A stretch of DNA of 64,000 nucleotides from Streptomyces sp. TLI_105 (GCF_900105415.1 NZ_FNSM01000001.1:124001-188000), one strand, 5' to 3'. Shown: positions 8,322-17,539, numbered from the stretch's first letter. Notes: generated by a model not told the origin, from the letters alone. Program-made: numbers and translations.

Positions 8322-8630
8322 ATGGCGCAGTGGCGGCTCTTGCGGGGAGATGTCCTGGTCGGTGAGCTCAGTGAGTACGGCTGCGATCAGCCGTTCTTCC
8401 TGGCGCGTTTCACCCCGGGACCAGACTGGGAGAGCGTGAGGGCGTTGTTCGAGGCCTGGGCGGCCTTCAGAGGCCCGGATCCGGATGGGGCCAGGTTCGT
8501 CGCCCTGGTCAAGCCGTTGCAGGACTTGGAGCCCACACTGGCTCCGGTTGACGGCCGGCAGCCTCCGTTGCAGCTCTTCGAGAACTGCATGGTGCGTATC
8601 AATGGGTCTGAGGCTCGTCTCCGCTACTGA
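8322..8630 (+). CDS. Conserved hypothetical protein
   Basis: 102 residues beginning MAQWRLLRGDVLVGELSEYG and ending RINGSEARLRY. It is aromatic- and acid-rich with no signal peptide or membrane segment, and looks like a compact cytoplasmic protein of the kind common in Streptomyces. I do not know its function. Immediately downstream on the opposite strand lie IS5 fragments, so it marks the left edge of the decay zone. The ATG was chosen because the conserved-looking sequence begins there; the ribosome site is weak. Confidence 0.65.
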   Translation: MAQWRLLRGDVLVGELSEYGCDQPFFLARFTPGPDWESVRALFEAWAAFRGPDPDGARFVALVKPLQDLEPTLAPVDGRQPPLQLFENCMVRINGSEARLRY

Positions 8631-8651
8631 CACAGCGTTTGGCCGTCCGCT

Positions 8652-8749
8652 GGGGCCGGCGCAGACATATCAGGCCGCAGGCCGGTTCGAGCAGGCCCTG
8701 GTGGAGGTCGGCGCGTCGTTCGTAGCGGATGCGGAGCCGCTTGGACTGG
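8652..8749 (-). pseudogene. IS5-family transposase C-terminal fragment
   Basis: The minus strand encodes QSKRLRIRYERRADLHQGLL and then CGLICLRRP, the conserved C-terminal end of one IS5 transposase group. Its N-terminal part is not adjacent but the matching group lies at 9896-10583 on the same strand, so the copy seems to be split by about 1.1 kb of other DNA. Confidence 0.75.
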
Positions 8750-8896
8750 GGGTGTCTATTCGATCACGTGAGATCCATCGGGCGGCTGACGGCAGTGGCC
8801 CATCACGGGAGTCGACGGGCCAGGAAAATATGTCGAACGCGGAGTCGACCTTTGAGGGGGTCCTGAGTGCCCCGGAACTGCTGCGAAAGGAAGCCC

Positions 8897-9307
8897 GTGC
8901 CGCGTGCTGTCACCTTGATTCGTTCTGCCTCCCTGTCCGATGTCGCGGAGTACGCGTACGCGGCCACGGCCCCGGCCGAGTCGCGACTGATCTTCCTGGC
9001 CGGAGCATGACCTCTGAACGAGGATGGCTCCACTGCGGCGATCGGGGACGTCGCGGGGCAGGCGGCCAGGGCTGTGGAGAACATGCGGACCGCTCTGACG
9101 GACTCGGGCGCGTCACTGCACGATGTCATCAGCACCCGTGTTCTCGTTGCCTCTCACCGGCGGGAGGACCTGGTGACGGCGTGGGAGGTTGTCCGGGACG
9201 CGTTCGGTGACCATGACGTGCCCAGCACATTGATGGGTGTCACCGTGCTCGGCTATGACGGCCAGCTCGTAGAGATCGAAGCCATCGCTGCCGTGCTTGA
9301 TTCCTGA
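8897..9307 (+). pseudogene. RidA-family protein interrupted by an in-frame TGA
   Basis: Read through, the frame encodes 136 residues with the RidA (YjgF/UK114) pattern: LIFLAGA-stop-PLNEDG, VENMRTALTDSGASLHDV, VYV-like RVLVASHRREDL and VEIEAIAAVL. Members deaminate reactive enamine/imine intermediates as trimers in the cytoplasm. The GTG at 8897 has AAAGGA 5-6 bases upstream. Codon 38 is TGA (9008-9010) at a spot where family members usually have Cys (TGC), a one-base change. An ATG at 9074 could start a 77-residue C-terminal fragment, unlikely to fold alone. The gene is trapped between IS5 fragments. Confidence 0.75.
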
Positions 9308-9360
9308 GCCGACGGGCCATCCCTGCCGAGGGACCAACCGCCCTCCTCGTTCGGCTCCGG

Positions 9361-9895
9361 TCACGATCGGAGCCGAACGAGGAGGGGGGCAGCGGTGACG
9401 GTGCCGAGACAGACGCACCCGCGCTTCTCGTAGCGGGTGGCGACGGCTCTGAACCGTTTGAGCTTTCCGATGGCCCGCTCCACCGTGTTGCGATCTTTGT
9501 ACCGGTCCTTGTTGAAGCCCGGGGGCCATTTGCCACATGACCCCCGGCGCAGGCGGGCGGCCTTGTGGTCCTTCTTCTCCGGGATCACGTGCCGGATACC
9601 GCGCTTGCGGAGGTAGACGCGGATCTTGCCATTGCTGTACGCCTTGTCGGCGCTCACGCTGTCCGGGGTGCGGCGGGACGCCCGAGCCCTGCGCGGGGAA
9701 CGCGGATCTTGTCCGTGACCGGCTCGAACTGGGTGCAGTCCGCCCGTTGTCCCGGGGTGACGAGCAGGGACAGCGGGCGGCAGCGGCCCTCCGCAACCAG
9801 GTGGATTTTGGTCGTCAGTCCGCCGCGGGAGCGGCCAAGGGCTTCACCTGGCGCACCGCCTCGCGTTCGGGCAGTTCACGCCACTGCAGCCCAGT
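9361..9895 (-). pseudogene. IS5-family transposase remnant, frameshifted (second group)
   Basis: The minus strand encodes GEALGRSRGGLTTKIHLVAE, LSLLVTPGQRADCTQFEPV, then after a shift near 9665 SADKAYSNGK, VIPEKKDHKAARLRRG, DRNTVERAIGKLKRFRAVAT. These are the DDE-core and C-terminal motifs of another IS5 group. A TGA is also present upstream near 9870. The N-terminal third is missing, replaced by the end of a different IS5 copy. Some IS5 groups use programmed frameshifting, but the added stop and truncation argue for decay. Confidence 0.78.
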
Positions 9896-10583
9896 GCTGA
9901 GCCGTGGGCGACACCGCGTCAGGCGATCAGGGGTTTGATGCCGCGTTTCCACAGCACGCGGCGGTACTTGTCGAAGTCGTGGCCCCGGCCGGCGTACAGA
10001 CGTTGGGGCTTGTGGCGGGGGCGTCCCCGCAGTCCCCGGATGGACGGTGGCGTCCAGTAGCGGCAGGAGCTGGGGGATGTCGTGCCGGTTGCCGCCGGTG
10101 AGGGTGACGGCGAGCGGGGTTCTGTGTCGGTCGACGATCAGATGGTGTTTGGAACCGGGGCGAGCCCGATCGACGGGCGAGGGTCCGACATGATCCCCCC
10201 TTTGAGGGCCCGGACGTGCGATCCGTCCACGGAGCAGTCGTCCAGGCCCAGCAGGCCGGCGTGGCGCAGCTCGCTCAGCAGGGTGGCGTGCAGGCGTGGC
10301 CAGGCGCCGGCCTCGGTCCAGTCCCGCAGCCTGCGCCAGGCCGTCACCCCGGAGCAGCCCACGGTCTCTGCGGGGACGTCACGCCACGTGACACCCGTCC
10401 GCAGCACGTACAGGACGCCGGCGAGGGCCGCCCGGCCGGAGACCCGCAGCCATCCGGGGTAGCAGCGTCGCCGCTCGGGAGCGGGCGGCAACAGCAGGGC
10501 CACCGCTCCCGCAGGGCGTCAGGAACAAGATCAGCACACACCCGGACAGCCTGCCGACCAAGATCGCCGAGCGCTGGATCCGC
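9896..10583 (-). pseudogene. IS5-family transposase N-terminal and middle part, frameshifted
   Basis: Three frames are needed: LVPDALRERW, then VALLLPPAPERRRCYPGWL to SVDGSHVRALKGGI, then HHLIVDRHRTPLAVTLTGG and RGVAHGSALG. This is the classic IS5 transposase order (DUF4096-like N-terminus, DDE core). A TGA follows two codons after the first ATG. The outer end at about 10574-10600 matches the end of the IS5 remnant at 45925-46126. The C-terminal part appears at 8652-8749. Confidence 0.78.
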
Positions 10584-10663
10584 AGCTCAACTCATTTTGA
10601 AACGATCAGTCAGAGGTCGACGCCTCCGATTTCGAAAGTCTGAACACTTTGGGCGTCGAACCA

Positions 10664-11746
10664 TTACCAGAACCGCTTGCCGTGCAGGGCTGTGTCGTCG
10701 TTGCGGTAGACGTATCGCTCTGTGCCGGCGGTGGACGTGTACCAGCGGTCCACGAGAGCTCCGTCGGTCGCCACGGTGGTGAAGCGCGAGAGGTCGAAAC
10801 CGATGTACTGCCCTTCGCCGTGGTTGGCGGCCACGATCACCCGCTTGCGTGAGGAGCGGTCGTAGGCGGCGACGACGTCGGGGTGCCCGGAGTCGACGAT
10901 CCGCATGCCGGGCCGGATGTGACGCATGTACAGGGCCAGGACGTAGTACTTCGTGTTGACGAGGCCGAGCTGGTTGTTGACGAGTTCGATGGGGCCATAC
11001 GTACCGCCGTTGTTGTTGTCGACGATCTGCCAGTAGACCCACGCTGTGGGGTGGAGCCAACGCATGTCGTAGCCGATGGTGCGGGCGATGGTCATGCCGC
11101 TGGCGTCGCCGTCCGTGTACTCGGACATCCAGATCGGCTTCCCGGACGCCTCAGCCGCGGCGTAAAGCAGGTCGCGGCGGGTCTCAGTGCGGTAAGCGTG
11201 GACATTGATCCGTCCAGCCGCCTGCCGGGTGTCGGAGTCGAACTGGTTCCAGGTGGTCAGGGCGTAGTCGTAGCCGTTCTCGTCCATGGCCGGGATTTCC
11301 CTCCAGGACAGGCCACGGGCGTCGAGCTGGGCGCGGGTCTCGCGGATGAGTCGCGCCTGCTGGGCGGGATCAAAGAAGCAGCCCTCCTGGCCGCGGCCCA
11401 TCTCCGGCGTCCACGGCAGGGCCGGCTCGTTCACCGGCTGCACCGAGCGGAAGTCGATGCCCCAGTGGTCGTGGGCGTACCGGGCGATGGTGGCAAGGTA
11501 GGCCGCGTGGCGCCCGTAGTCGCCGTTTTGAAGGTTGCTGGTCCACCCCGCGTCGTAGCCGCGCGGATCGTCGTTCCGCAGCATCCACCACATGGGCGAG
11601 TTGGAGAACAGCTCGAAAATGTCGGCCCCGCGGTCCCTGGCCATCCACATCATGTCGCGCTGGTTGGCGTCGGCGTACCAGTTCCAGCTGGTGGAGGACG
11701 GATCGTCGTTGAACCAGTCGAGCTGGTAGCCCTCGATCTCCTTGTT
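10664..11746 (-). pseudogene. GH30-family glycosyl hydrolase, truncated at both ends
   Basis: About 360 residues of a GH30-type (endo-1,6-galactanase/glucuronoxylanase-like) catalytic domain: NWYADANQRDMMWMARDRGA, FELFSNSPMWWM, SVQPVNEPALPW (acid/base Glu), and WMSEYTDG (nucleophile Glu). The first 100 or so residues of the barrel and the signal peptide are missing; the open frame upstream of 11746 does not resemble the family. It also stops at LHGKRFW, short of the usual C-terminal strand, about 40 bases from an IS5 end. It was probably an exported polysaccharide hydrolase inactivated by IS activity. Another frame at 11750-11890 (NIAYLDAQNRHEDAEANVP) looks coding-like but is unidentified. 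Confidence 0.72.
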
Positions 11747-11986
11747 CCGCCCGGTCGGCCCAGGCCCGGTCGAGTGCCTGTTCCGCCGCCGGGACGTTGG
11801 CCTCGGCGTCCTCGTGCCGGTTCTGTGCGTCGAGGTAGGCGATGTTCTTCTTCGTGCGGGGCGGAGCCTGGGACGGGGCAAGGGGTGCCAGGAGGTTATG
11901 ACGTTGTCGGCTGTTGGCCGGGTGGTGGTCAGCCTGTCTGTGGAAGTGTCGGAGGTCACCCGTAGGGCCGGCGCGCTGCCTTTTGC

Positions 11987-12943
11987 TCAGAAAGAGCCCG
12001 GCGGTCCGTACACACCGGCCAGCTCAACCGCCAGACGTGCGAGTCGTTCCCTTGCCTCCGGCGGGTCCAGCACCTCGACGCGTGCCCCCAGCCCGGCCAG
12101 CTGTGTCGCGACGACCTCCGGCGTGGGCCCGTCGACCCGTATCTCCGTCCACCCGTCGGGGAGTACCGGACCGACGTGCAGGCGTCCGTCGAACAGCCGC
12201 TCCAGGATCGCCATGGCACCCGGCTCGGCCCGGGCCCGAACCGTCGCCGCGTACAGCCGCTCCTCCAAGCGCGCGGCGAACGAACGCCAGACGGTGGGAA
12301 GGTCGAAGCTGGGTGGCCGTACGACGGGCTCGCCGGTTGCCTCGACCGAGGCGACCCGGCTGAGCCGGAAGGTCCGCAAGCCCTGCTCCGTCTCGGCGAC
12401 GAGGTAGTCGCGACCCGCCTTGGCCACGAGCCCGAGCGGATGGACGGTTCGCACACCGACGGGCTTGCCGGGCCCGGCATACCCGAGCCGCACCTGGATC
12501 CCGTCCACCACGGCCCGCCGGAGCGCGTCGAGGTGCGGCCCGGTGGCCGTGACGTCGGCGCGCGACCAGTCCGTGCCGTCGGTGAGGCCGGCCCGCGACG
12601 CGGCCTCGGCGCCCGAACGCAGCGGTGCGGGCAGCGCACGCACCAACTTGCGCAGTGCCGTACGGAGTTCGGGCGTGGTGGACGAGGGGCCAGCGATCAG
12701 GAACAGCGCCCGGATCTCCTCGGCGGTCAGCCCGGTGAGGTCCGTACGGGCGCCGCCGACCAGCGACCAGCCGCCGCCGCGGCCACGCTGCGAGTAGACG
12801 GGGATGCCCGCAGTGGACAGGGCCTCCAGGTCGCGGCGTGCGGTCCGTGGCGACACTTCCAGTTCGGCGGCGACCTCGGCCACGGTCACACGGGTGCGCG
12901 TTTGGAGGAACAGCAGGGTTGCCACCAGGCGATCGGCTCTCAT
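11987..12943 (-). CDS. WYL-domain transcriptional regulator (YafY type)
   Basis: 318 residues. An N-terminal winged helix (MRADRLVATLLFLQ, VTVAEVAAELEVSPRTARRD) is followed by a WYL effector domain (about 135-215, VRLGYAGPGKPVG ... HPLGLVAKAGRDYLVAE) and a WCX C-terminus. Proteins of this type sense small ligands or nucleic acids. The start at 12943 gives the family-typical MRADRL; an ATG three codons upstream (12952) is possible. It is divergent from the TIGR03086 gene with 62 bases between, a pairing often seen in actinobacteria, so it likely controls that gene. Confidence 0.88.
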   Translation of the reverse strand: MRADRLVATLLFLQTRTRVTVAEVAAELEVSPRTARRDLEALSTAGIPVYSQRGRGGGWSLVGGARTDLTGLTAEEIRALFLIAGPSSTTPELRTALRKLVRALPAPLRSGAEAASRAGLTDGTDWSRADVTATGPHLDALRRAVVDGIQVRLGYAGPGKPVGVRTVHPLGLVAKAGRDYLVAETEQGLRTFRLSRVASVEATGEPVVRPPSFDLPTVWRSFAARLEERLYAATVRARAEPGAMAILERLFDGRLHVGPVLPDGWTEIRVDGPTPEVVATQLAGLGARVEVLDPPEARERLARLAVELAGVYGPPGSF

Positions 12944-13005
12944 AGCGACCATTCTCTTCCGGAAAGTGGCCAGGAGATGACCTGTTCGGCTTCCAGGATG
13001 AGGCC

Positions 13006-13620
13006 ATGACGCACACCGAGAACACCCCACGGTCCACTGTCACCCCTGACGCCACCGACGACCCTCGCCAGGGCCTGCTGAAGGCGATCGCGCTGGCCGG
13101 GCGTACCGTCGCCGCAGTCCGGCCCGAGCAGTTCGACGGGCCCACGCCCTGCACCGAATTCACCGTCCGGCGGCTGGCCGGGCACCTCGTCGCCGTCCTG
13201 CGCCGGATCGCCCTCGCCGGGCGCGGCGGCGACGTGACGAGTCTCCCCACGGTCGCCGACGACCTCACGGACACCGAATGGCAAGAGGCGTGGGACGCCG
13301 CGGTGCGTGAAGTCGAGGCGGCGTGGGCGGATCCCGCGATCCTGGGCCGGACACTGACACTGCCGTTCGGCAGCCTTCCGGGTGCTGCCGCCGCAGCCGT
13401 CTGGACCTCGGAATTCACCGTTCACACCTGGGACGTGGCCACCGCGACCGGCCAACTCCCGGACTGGGACCCCGAACTCGTGGCGATCTCGTACGCCGCC
13501 ATGAGGCGCGGGCTGCCCGCCGGGCCGCGTGACGGTGCGCCGTTCGGGGCCGCAGTGGACGTCGACGCGGACGCGCCGGCCATCGACCGCCTCGTGGCGT
13601 GGTGCGGACGCAAGCCGTAA
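13006..13620 (+). CDS. TIGR03086-family metal-binding protein (DinB/MDMPI-like)
   Basis: 204 residues with the mycothiol-dependent maleylpyruvate isomerase N-terminal-like four-helix fold: FDGPTPCTEFTVRRLAGHLV (His at the metal site) and FTVHTWDVATATGQ (second His). The family binds a divalent metal; many members are thought to use mycothiol, but substrates are unknown. The gene is divergent from a WYL regulator and ends just before a strong terminator. Confidence 0.85.
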   Translation: MTHTENTPRSTVTPDATDDPRQGLLKAIALAGRTVAAVRPEQFDGPTPCTEFTVRRLAGHLVAVLRRIALAGRGGDVTSLPTVADDLTDTEWQEAWDAAVREVEAAWADPAILGRTLTLPFGSLPGAAAAAVWTSEFTVHTWDVATATGQLPDWDPELVAISYAAMRRGLPAGPRDGAPFGAAVDVDADAPAIDRLVAWCGRKP

Positions 13621-13634
13621 TCAGCATCCCAAAC

Positions 13635-13670
13635 AGGGAGGGCGGCCCCATGGCCGGGGTCGCCCTCCCT
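13635..13670 (+). terminator. Terminator after the TIGR03086 gene
   Basis: Arms of 15 bases (13635-13649 and 13656-13670) pair with one mismatch around a 6-base loop, 14 bases after the stop codon. Confidence 0.75.
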
Positions 13671-13962
13671 GCACGTTCGGGCAGGACGGCGCCACGACCC
13701 GGCGGCCGGCGGCGACGTTGCGCTCCTTCTCGCGGACCATGAAGGTGCAAGCTCCGCCCAGGTGTCCTGTCGCAGCGCAATTGACGGGAGCCACGATGCT
13801 GACCTGCATTGTTGCCGTGCCGTTTGAGGATCCCCGGCTCCCCGTTCTCCACCGACACGGCAGTCGCACAAGAGACTCCGTTTTTACCGGCCCGGCTGAA
13901 GGGGGGACGGCGCCAAGCCGAACACCAAGTCAAACCGAACGTGAAGCCCACGGTGGGTTCGC
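13671..13962. other. Intergenic, possible small minus-strand ORF
   Basis: A minus-strand frame beginning near 13809 (MQVSIVAPVNCAATGHLGG) stays open to 13621, crossing the terminator hairpin. It has no recognised domain and overlaps the hairpin, so I do not call it a gene. Nothing else is seen. Confidence 0.25.
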
Positions 13963-14157
13963 TCAACCGACGAAAGGCTTCACGTCTACGACCGTCGGCC
14001 GGCGCATCGTACCGTCGTACGCCCACCAGTCGATCGACTCCTGAAAGTGGCCACCGCCGCCCAGGTCGAAGAAGACCGGCCCCGGCTCACTGCCGTCGAC
14101 CGGCAGTACCCCCACCACACCCTCGCGCGACTCGAGCCCCTCCCTCTCCCAGCCCAT
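13963..14157 (-). CDS. Short hypothetical protein, likely truncated
   Basis: 64 residues from an ATG at 14157 with AGGGAGG eight bases upstream. The core GVLPVDGSEPGPVFFDLGGG followed by HFQESIDWWAYDGTMRRP resembles the N-terminal part of longer Streptomyces hypothetical proteins, while the last ten residues (VVDVKPFVG) look unrelated. It is therefore probably a truncated copy whose 3' end has been replaced. Function unknown. Confidence 0.5.
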   Translation of the reverse strand: MGWEREGLESREGVVGVLPVDGSEPGPVFFDLGGGGHFQESIDWWAYDGTMRRPTVVDVKPFVG

Positions 14158-14523
14158 CGAGCTCGCCTCCCTGCATCGCACGCACCGGCGCGAATCCATC
14201 GGATGTCCATCACCACGATGCCGAGACGACTCACCCCGCGCAGTCAAACGGCGGCATATTCCCCCCCGGCGGGTGGCGTGAAGCTTCCGCTGCGCGCCGC
14301 CTGGCAGCCCGGACGCTCCAGCATCGGGTCGTGCTCGATCGCGGTGGCATCGGATCCGATCGTCTGGTGTTCCGCCGACCTCGCAGGCGATCGGTCCCCA
14401 AAAGAGTGATGTTGCCCCGATTGGAGCGTTACGGACCGCAGGGTCGGGCACGGTGGGGCGCGTCGATGGACGAGCCACTCCGAACCGGGCTCGTCCCTCA
14501 TGCGACGGAGAGGATGCAACTGG
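14158..14523. other. Intergenic region before a secreted-protein gene
   Basis: No supported gene. It must hold the promoters of the divergent 13963-14157 and 14524-14934 genes, but I found no convincing -35/-10 pair. Confidence 0.3.
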
Positions 14524-14934
14524 ATGTCACGACAGCGCATTGCCTTCACCCTTGCCGGCCTGGCCCTGGTGACCGGCCTGATCACCGCCCCGGCCGCCAC
14601 CGCGACGCCCTCGGGGCGGCCGACCAGCAGGGCGGCCGCCCCGTGCTCCGCCTGGAAGACGATCACCATCACCGGAGGTCGCGCCACGTACAGGGAGTGC
14701 AGGAAGACCGAGGACGGCAAGCAGCAGGTCAAGGGCGACCTGCAGCTCTGGGACACCAAGACGGACGGCAAGTCCGTCCAGGCATATGCGAGGACGGACT
14801 ACAACCACTGGTACGGCGACAAGGTCACCTGGGAGCACTTCTACGCCTGGTCGAACACGGGCCGCCCCAGCCCGGTCTACTCCTCGGGCTGGCACAGAGG
14901 CGATGACTTCGAATTGACCATCAACCTCGTGTGA
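14524..14934 (+). CDS. Small secreted protein
   Basis: 136 residues. MSRQRIAF plus a hydrophobic run (TLAGLALVTGLITAPAA) and a TATA-S/P cleavage region form a Sec signal peptide of about 30 residues. The mature part has two Cys (APCSAW and YRECRK), which could pair outside the cell, and many Trp and Tyr residues, suggesting a small beta-rich exported protein. GAGAGGA lies 9 bases before the ATG. I do not recognise a family. Confidence 0.7.
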   Translation: MSRQRIAFTLAGLALVTGLITAPAATATPSGRPTSRAAAPCSAWKTITITGGRATYRECRKTEDGKQQVKGDLQLWDTKTDGKSVQAYARTDYNHWYGDKVTWEHFYAWSNTGRPSPVYSSGWHRGDDFELTINLV

Positions 14935-15288
14935 TACCCCGCTGGACCGATCGCGGGCCGCTGGACCCGCCCGCGGCCCACGCCCTGGGCAGGAACAGGT
15001 TTCCTCGTACTGTCCAGGGCGGACGGGCGGACTGTCAGCTCAGTCGGCGAAGTCTGTAGGTGGGACTGCGGAGGAAGGGGCCAACGGCGCGGTGGTGGGC
15101 CCGACATCGCAGGAAGAAGCAGCCGTGGCGAGTGAAGGGAACCCGGCAACGACTTCGCAGGCTCTTCTTGATCAACACCCTCTTGGCGGGCGGTGAGATG
15201 GAAGCAGAAGTAGGCGTCGAGGTGCGGGCTTCCAACCGTCCGAGCGTGAAGTTCCCTGTGGAGGGGACTTCCGTGCCCACCGCCGACC
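14935..15288. other. Intergenic with a short hairpin; no gene seen
   Basis: A 7-base stem (14955-14961 with 14973-14979) just after the secreted-protein gene may be its terminator. The remainder has open frames on both strands without domains or good starts; nothing definite. Confidence 0.3.
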
Positions 15289-15948
15289 CTACTCACGACG
15301 ACGCTGGCCAGCGCGTGACAGTTCGCCGACCGGCGCGAGCATGTGTCCGCCCTCGCCCACGCACCACCATACGGCCGTGCCCTCTCGCTCCGAGCCGTGG
15401 ACACCGAGGTCATGTCGAGGGCACACCGGCCAGACCTGCCGGGTCCGTTCGAGGAGGCTCTCCTGGATCAGGATCGCCAGGCTGGTCAGTGCCGTGGTCG
15501 GGTCGTCGCACATGTTTGGCAGGATGTGGCCGCCCCAGTCGAGTCGTTCGCCGTCGGCAAGGCGGACACCGGCTCCCACCGGGAACCAGTCCTCCAGGAC
15601 CTCGATCTCCGGTTCGCCCTGGATCCCCCGCGTGGGCAGGTCGCGAGCTATGGTCCGCAGCGCGGCGCGCAACGTCTCCAAACGCTCGGGGGCGAGGTCG
15701 AAGCCGGGATCGAAGCCCGCGTCGTCCAGAATGCGCCGGGCCAGAGCGGTCATTTCCGCCGGTGACACGTCGGCCGGATTCCGCTCGACGACCTCCAGGA
15801 TGGCATCGGTGTACTGGAACCGGTCGAGTAGTTCGCAGGCGAGGGCGACGACGTCCTGCGGGTCGAGGTTGTCCTCGCGCAGACCGAGGTAGACCCTTCG
15901 CCCCAACTCTTCAGTATTCGCTTCGTGCTCAGCTGTGGCGTCGCTCAC
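15289..15948 (-). CDS. Conserved hypothetical protein with Cys/His C-terminus
   Basis: 219 residues from a GTG at 15948 (MSDATAEHEANTEELGRRVY). The N-terminal half is helical and acidic; the C-terminal part carries PVCPRHDLG and VWWCVGEGGH, a possible metal-binding Cys/His set. There are no membrane segments. The open frame continues upstream but the family-like sequence begins at the GTG. Function unknown; probably cytoplasmic. Confidence 0.6.
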   Translation of the reverse strand: MSDATAEHEANTEELGRRVYLGLREDNLDPQDVVALACELLDRFQYTDAILEVVERNPADVSPAEMTALARRILDDAGFDPGFDLAPERLETLRAALRTIARDLPTRGIQGEPEIEVLEDWFPVGAGVRLADGERLDWGGHILPNMCDDPTTALTSLAILIQESLLERTRQVWPVCPRHDLGVHGSEREGTAVWWCVGEGGHMLAPVGELSRAGQRRRE

Positions 15949-16087
15949 CAGCTCAGTATCGCGACGCAGCGCGGCTCCCCGCTGCACGATTATCGGCATG
16001 CAGCTATGTGCGGCCCGAGCGAAGGCCGCGTGGCCGGCACGGTCGAGGACGCGATGGCGCCCCTCGACCCGGGGAACGAGAGCCCCC

Positions 16088-16333
16088 ATGACCGTGGAAG
16101 CCCTCCTCACACGCCGGCCCACCGCCACGCAGAAGGTGGAACTCATTCACGGCGTGCTCGTCTTCACCGGCGACTTCGACGAGCGTGACCTGGAAACCGC
16201 ACGCCGTACCTACCCGGGCCGCCGTCCGGTGCTGAACGCCGACGGCGGCCTGGAAGTACATCCCGCCGGGCGCGGAGCACCCACCCCGCTCGTAAACCGG
16301 GCAGCCGAACTCGAGCCGGAAGGCCGCGCCTGA
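16088..16333 (+). CDS. Small hypothetical protein
   Basis: 81 residues beginning MTVEALLTRRPTATQKVELI, with a compact alternating pattern (GVLVFTGDFDERDLETARRT). GAGAG lies about 5 bases before the ATG. The start resembles small Streptomyces proteins of unknown role. The end after HPAG is low-complexity. Confidence 0.5.
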   Translation: MTVEALLTRRPTATQKVELIHGVLVFTGDFDERDLETARRTYPGRRPVLNADGGLEVHPAGRGAPTPLVNRAAELEPEGRA

Positions 16334-16346
16334 ACATGGGCTGCCC

Positions 16347-16601
16347 TCAGCCGACAGAGCGGCGTTCACCGTTCAGGCAGGCCATGGCATAGCCGTGCTC
16401 GTCGCGATGACGGGCCAGGCGGGCCATCGCCCACGCAGTCTTCGCGTCCATCCCCTCGCCGAAGTCGGCAACCAAGCGCCGCGCTTGCCACGTCGTGCGC
16501 GGGGCCAGCACCCACCATATGAGCGGGAAGCGGGCCCTGCCGGTGTCGGCCGTCGTCGAGCCTGTCCCGGCGGGGGCCTCGGCAGAGGGAAGAGGGGGCA
16601 C
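16347..16601 (-). CDS. Possible small hypothetical protein
   Basis: 84 residues if started at a GTG (16601). The segment RFPLIWWVLAPRTTWQARRL and MDAKTAWAMARLARHRDEHG looks coding-like, but no ribosome site is evident. It may be a fragment of a larger gene. Low confidence. The 280 bases upstream (16602-16881) hold nothing recognisable. Confidence 0.35.
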   Translation of the reverse strand: MPPLPSAEAPAGTGSTTADTGRARFPLIWWVLAPRTTWQARRLVADFGEGMDAKTAWAMARLARHRDEHGYAMACLNGERRSVG

Positions 16602-16881
16602 GGTCGCGAGTCTGGCATCGGCCCAGCCCCTGGCGGCGGCCGTCGGCCGGAGACCACCAGAACGAATGAGGTCACGGAACCCCGGTTGACGGCTGCGGGG
16701 CGAACCGCACCTCCGCGGCCCACAGATCCTCCAGCCGCCCTCCCGCTGTCCGGACTGCTCTGCGCCGTTCCCACCGGAAACGGACCCACTCGCCGAAGGC
16801 GGGAGCACCGGCCATCCGGCAGGGATGTACCCGATCGGCCTCCGTCTCAGCGGTCTACGTGGAGCAGCGATCAACGAATGG

Positions 16882-17361
16882 CTATGCCCCTGTCTCGCGC
16901 GTCATCACATACATGTTCCCGATGTCCGGATCGCCGTACCTGAAGAACAGCACCAGCCCATCGTGCTGATCGCGGTCCACGTGGAAGAACCACGAGCATG
17001 TCGACGGGGGCTCCGGAGCCGAGGGGTCGGCCACAGGCACGGGAAAGCGCTTCTCGACTCGTGCCCGGGCCGTCAGCGCGAGTCGGACGACCCGTCCGCC
17101 GTCGTCGTCGGTCAGTTGCCAGGTTCCCGTACCGGAGAGGCGCCAGCCGTCCTCGAAGTCGAAGTCCTGTCCGTCAAGTTTTTCGAGAAGGGCCGTTCCA
17201 TCTTTACGAAGTACCACATGGGTCCCCTCGACGTTTTCCCAGCCCCCGGCGACTTCGGCCGCCGTGGCGTCGTGGAGCCCTGTTCCCTTGTAGTACTGAT
17301 AGGGGCCGGCGCATGCCGTCAGAGGAGCCAAAACCGCCATCAAGCCACCGAGGCCCCCCAC
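16882..17361 (-). CDS. Putative lipoprotein
   Basis: About 159 residues. A short hydrophobic segment GGLMAVLAPLTAC ends in a lipobox-like LTAC. The mature domain (VAGGWENVEGTHVVLRKDG, TGTWQLTDDDGGRVVRLALT) resembles a small beta-barrel of the type found in Streptomyces lipoproteins, with a conserved-looking FRYGDPDIGNMYVMTRE end. The start is unsure: GTG at 17361 is used, ATG at 17340 is also possible, and the positively charged GGGRKQTAC upstream suggests the true start may be further out and lost. Function unknown. Confidence 0.55.
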   Translation of the reverse strand: MGGLGGLMAVLAPLTACAGPYQYYKGTGLHDATAAEVAGGWENVEGTHVVLRKDGTALLEKLDGQDFDFEDGWRLSGTGTWQLTDDDGGRVVRLALTARARVEKRFPVPVADPSAPEPPSTCSWFFHVDRDQHDGLVLFFRYGDPDIGNMYVMTRETGA

Positions 17362-17539
17362 GCACGCCGTCTGCTTCCGCCCGCCACCAGGACCTCCCGC
17401 CCTCAGCCCGTATCGGCCAACCGAGTAGGAGCGGCCGTGGAGAGATACCTTGCCAGGGCTATTGAACGTGTTCAACTCTGCGGCTCCAGGGTGGGCGCCA
17501 CCCCTACGGCCCACGCCTCCAGCACGGCCCGCAGGTCGC

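Noticed and set aside
9008..9010. TGA in the RidA gene as a selenocysteine codon
   Set aside because: No convincing SECIS-like hairpin follows, RidA selenoproteins are not known to me, and the gene lies among decayed DNA. A nonsense change is simpler.
9361..9895. Intact two-frame IS5 element with programmed frameshifting
   Set aside because: It lacks the N-terminal third and has an additional in-frame TGA.
10082..10782. Plus-strand open frames over the IS5 remnant
   Set aside because: They are antisense shadows of the transposase sequence.
13621..13869. Small minus-strand gene
   Set aside because: It runs through the terminator hairpin of the convergent gene and has no recognised features.
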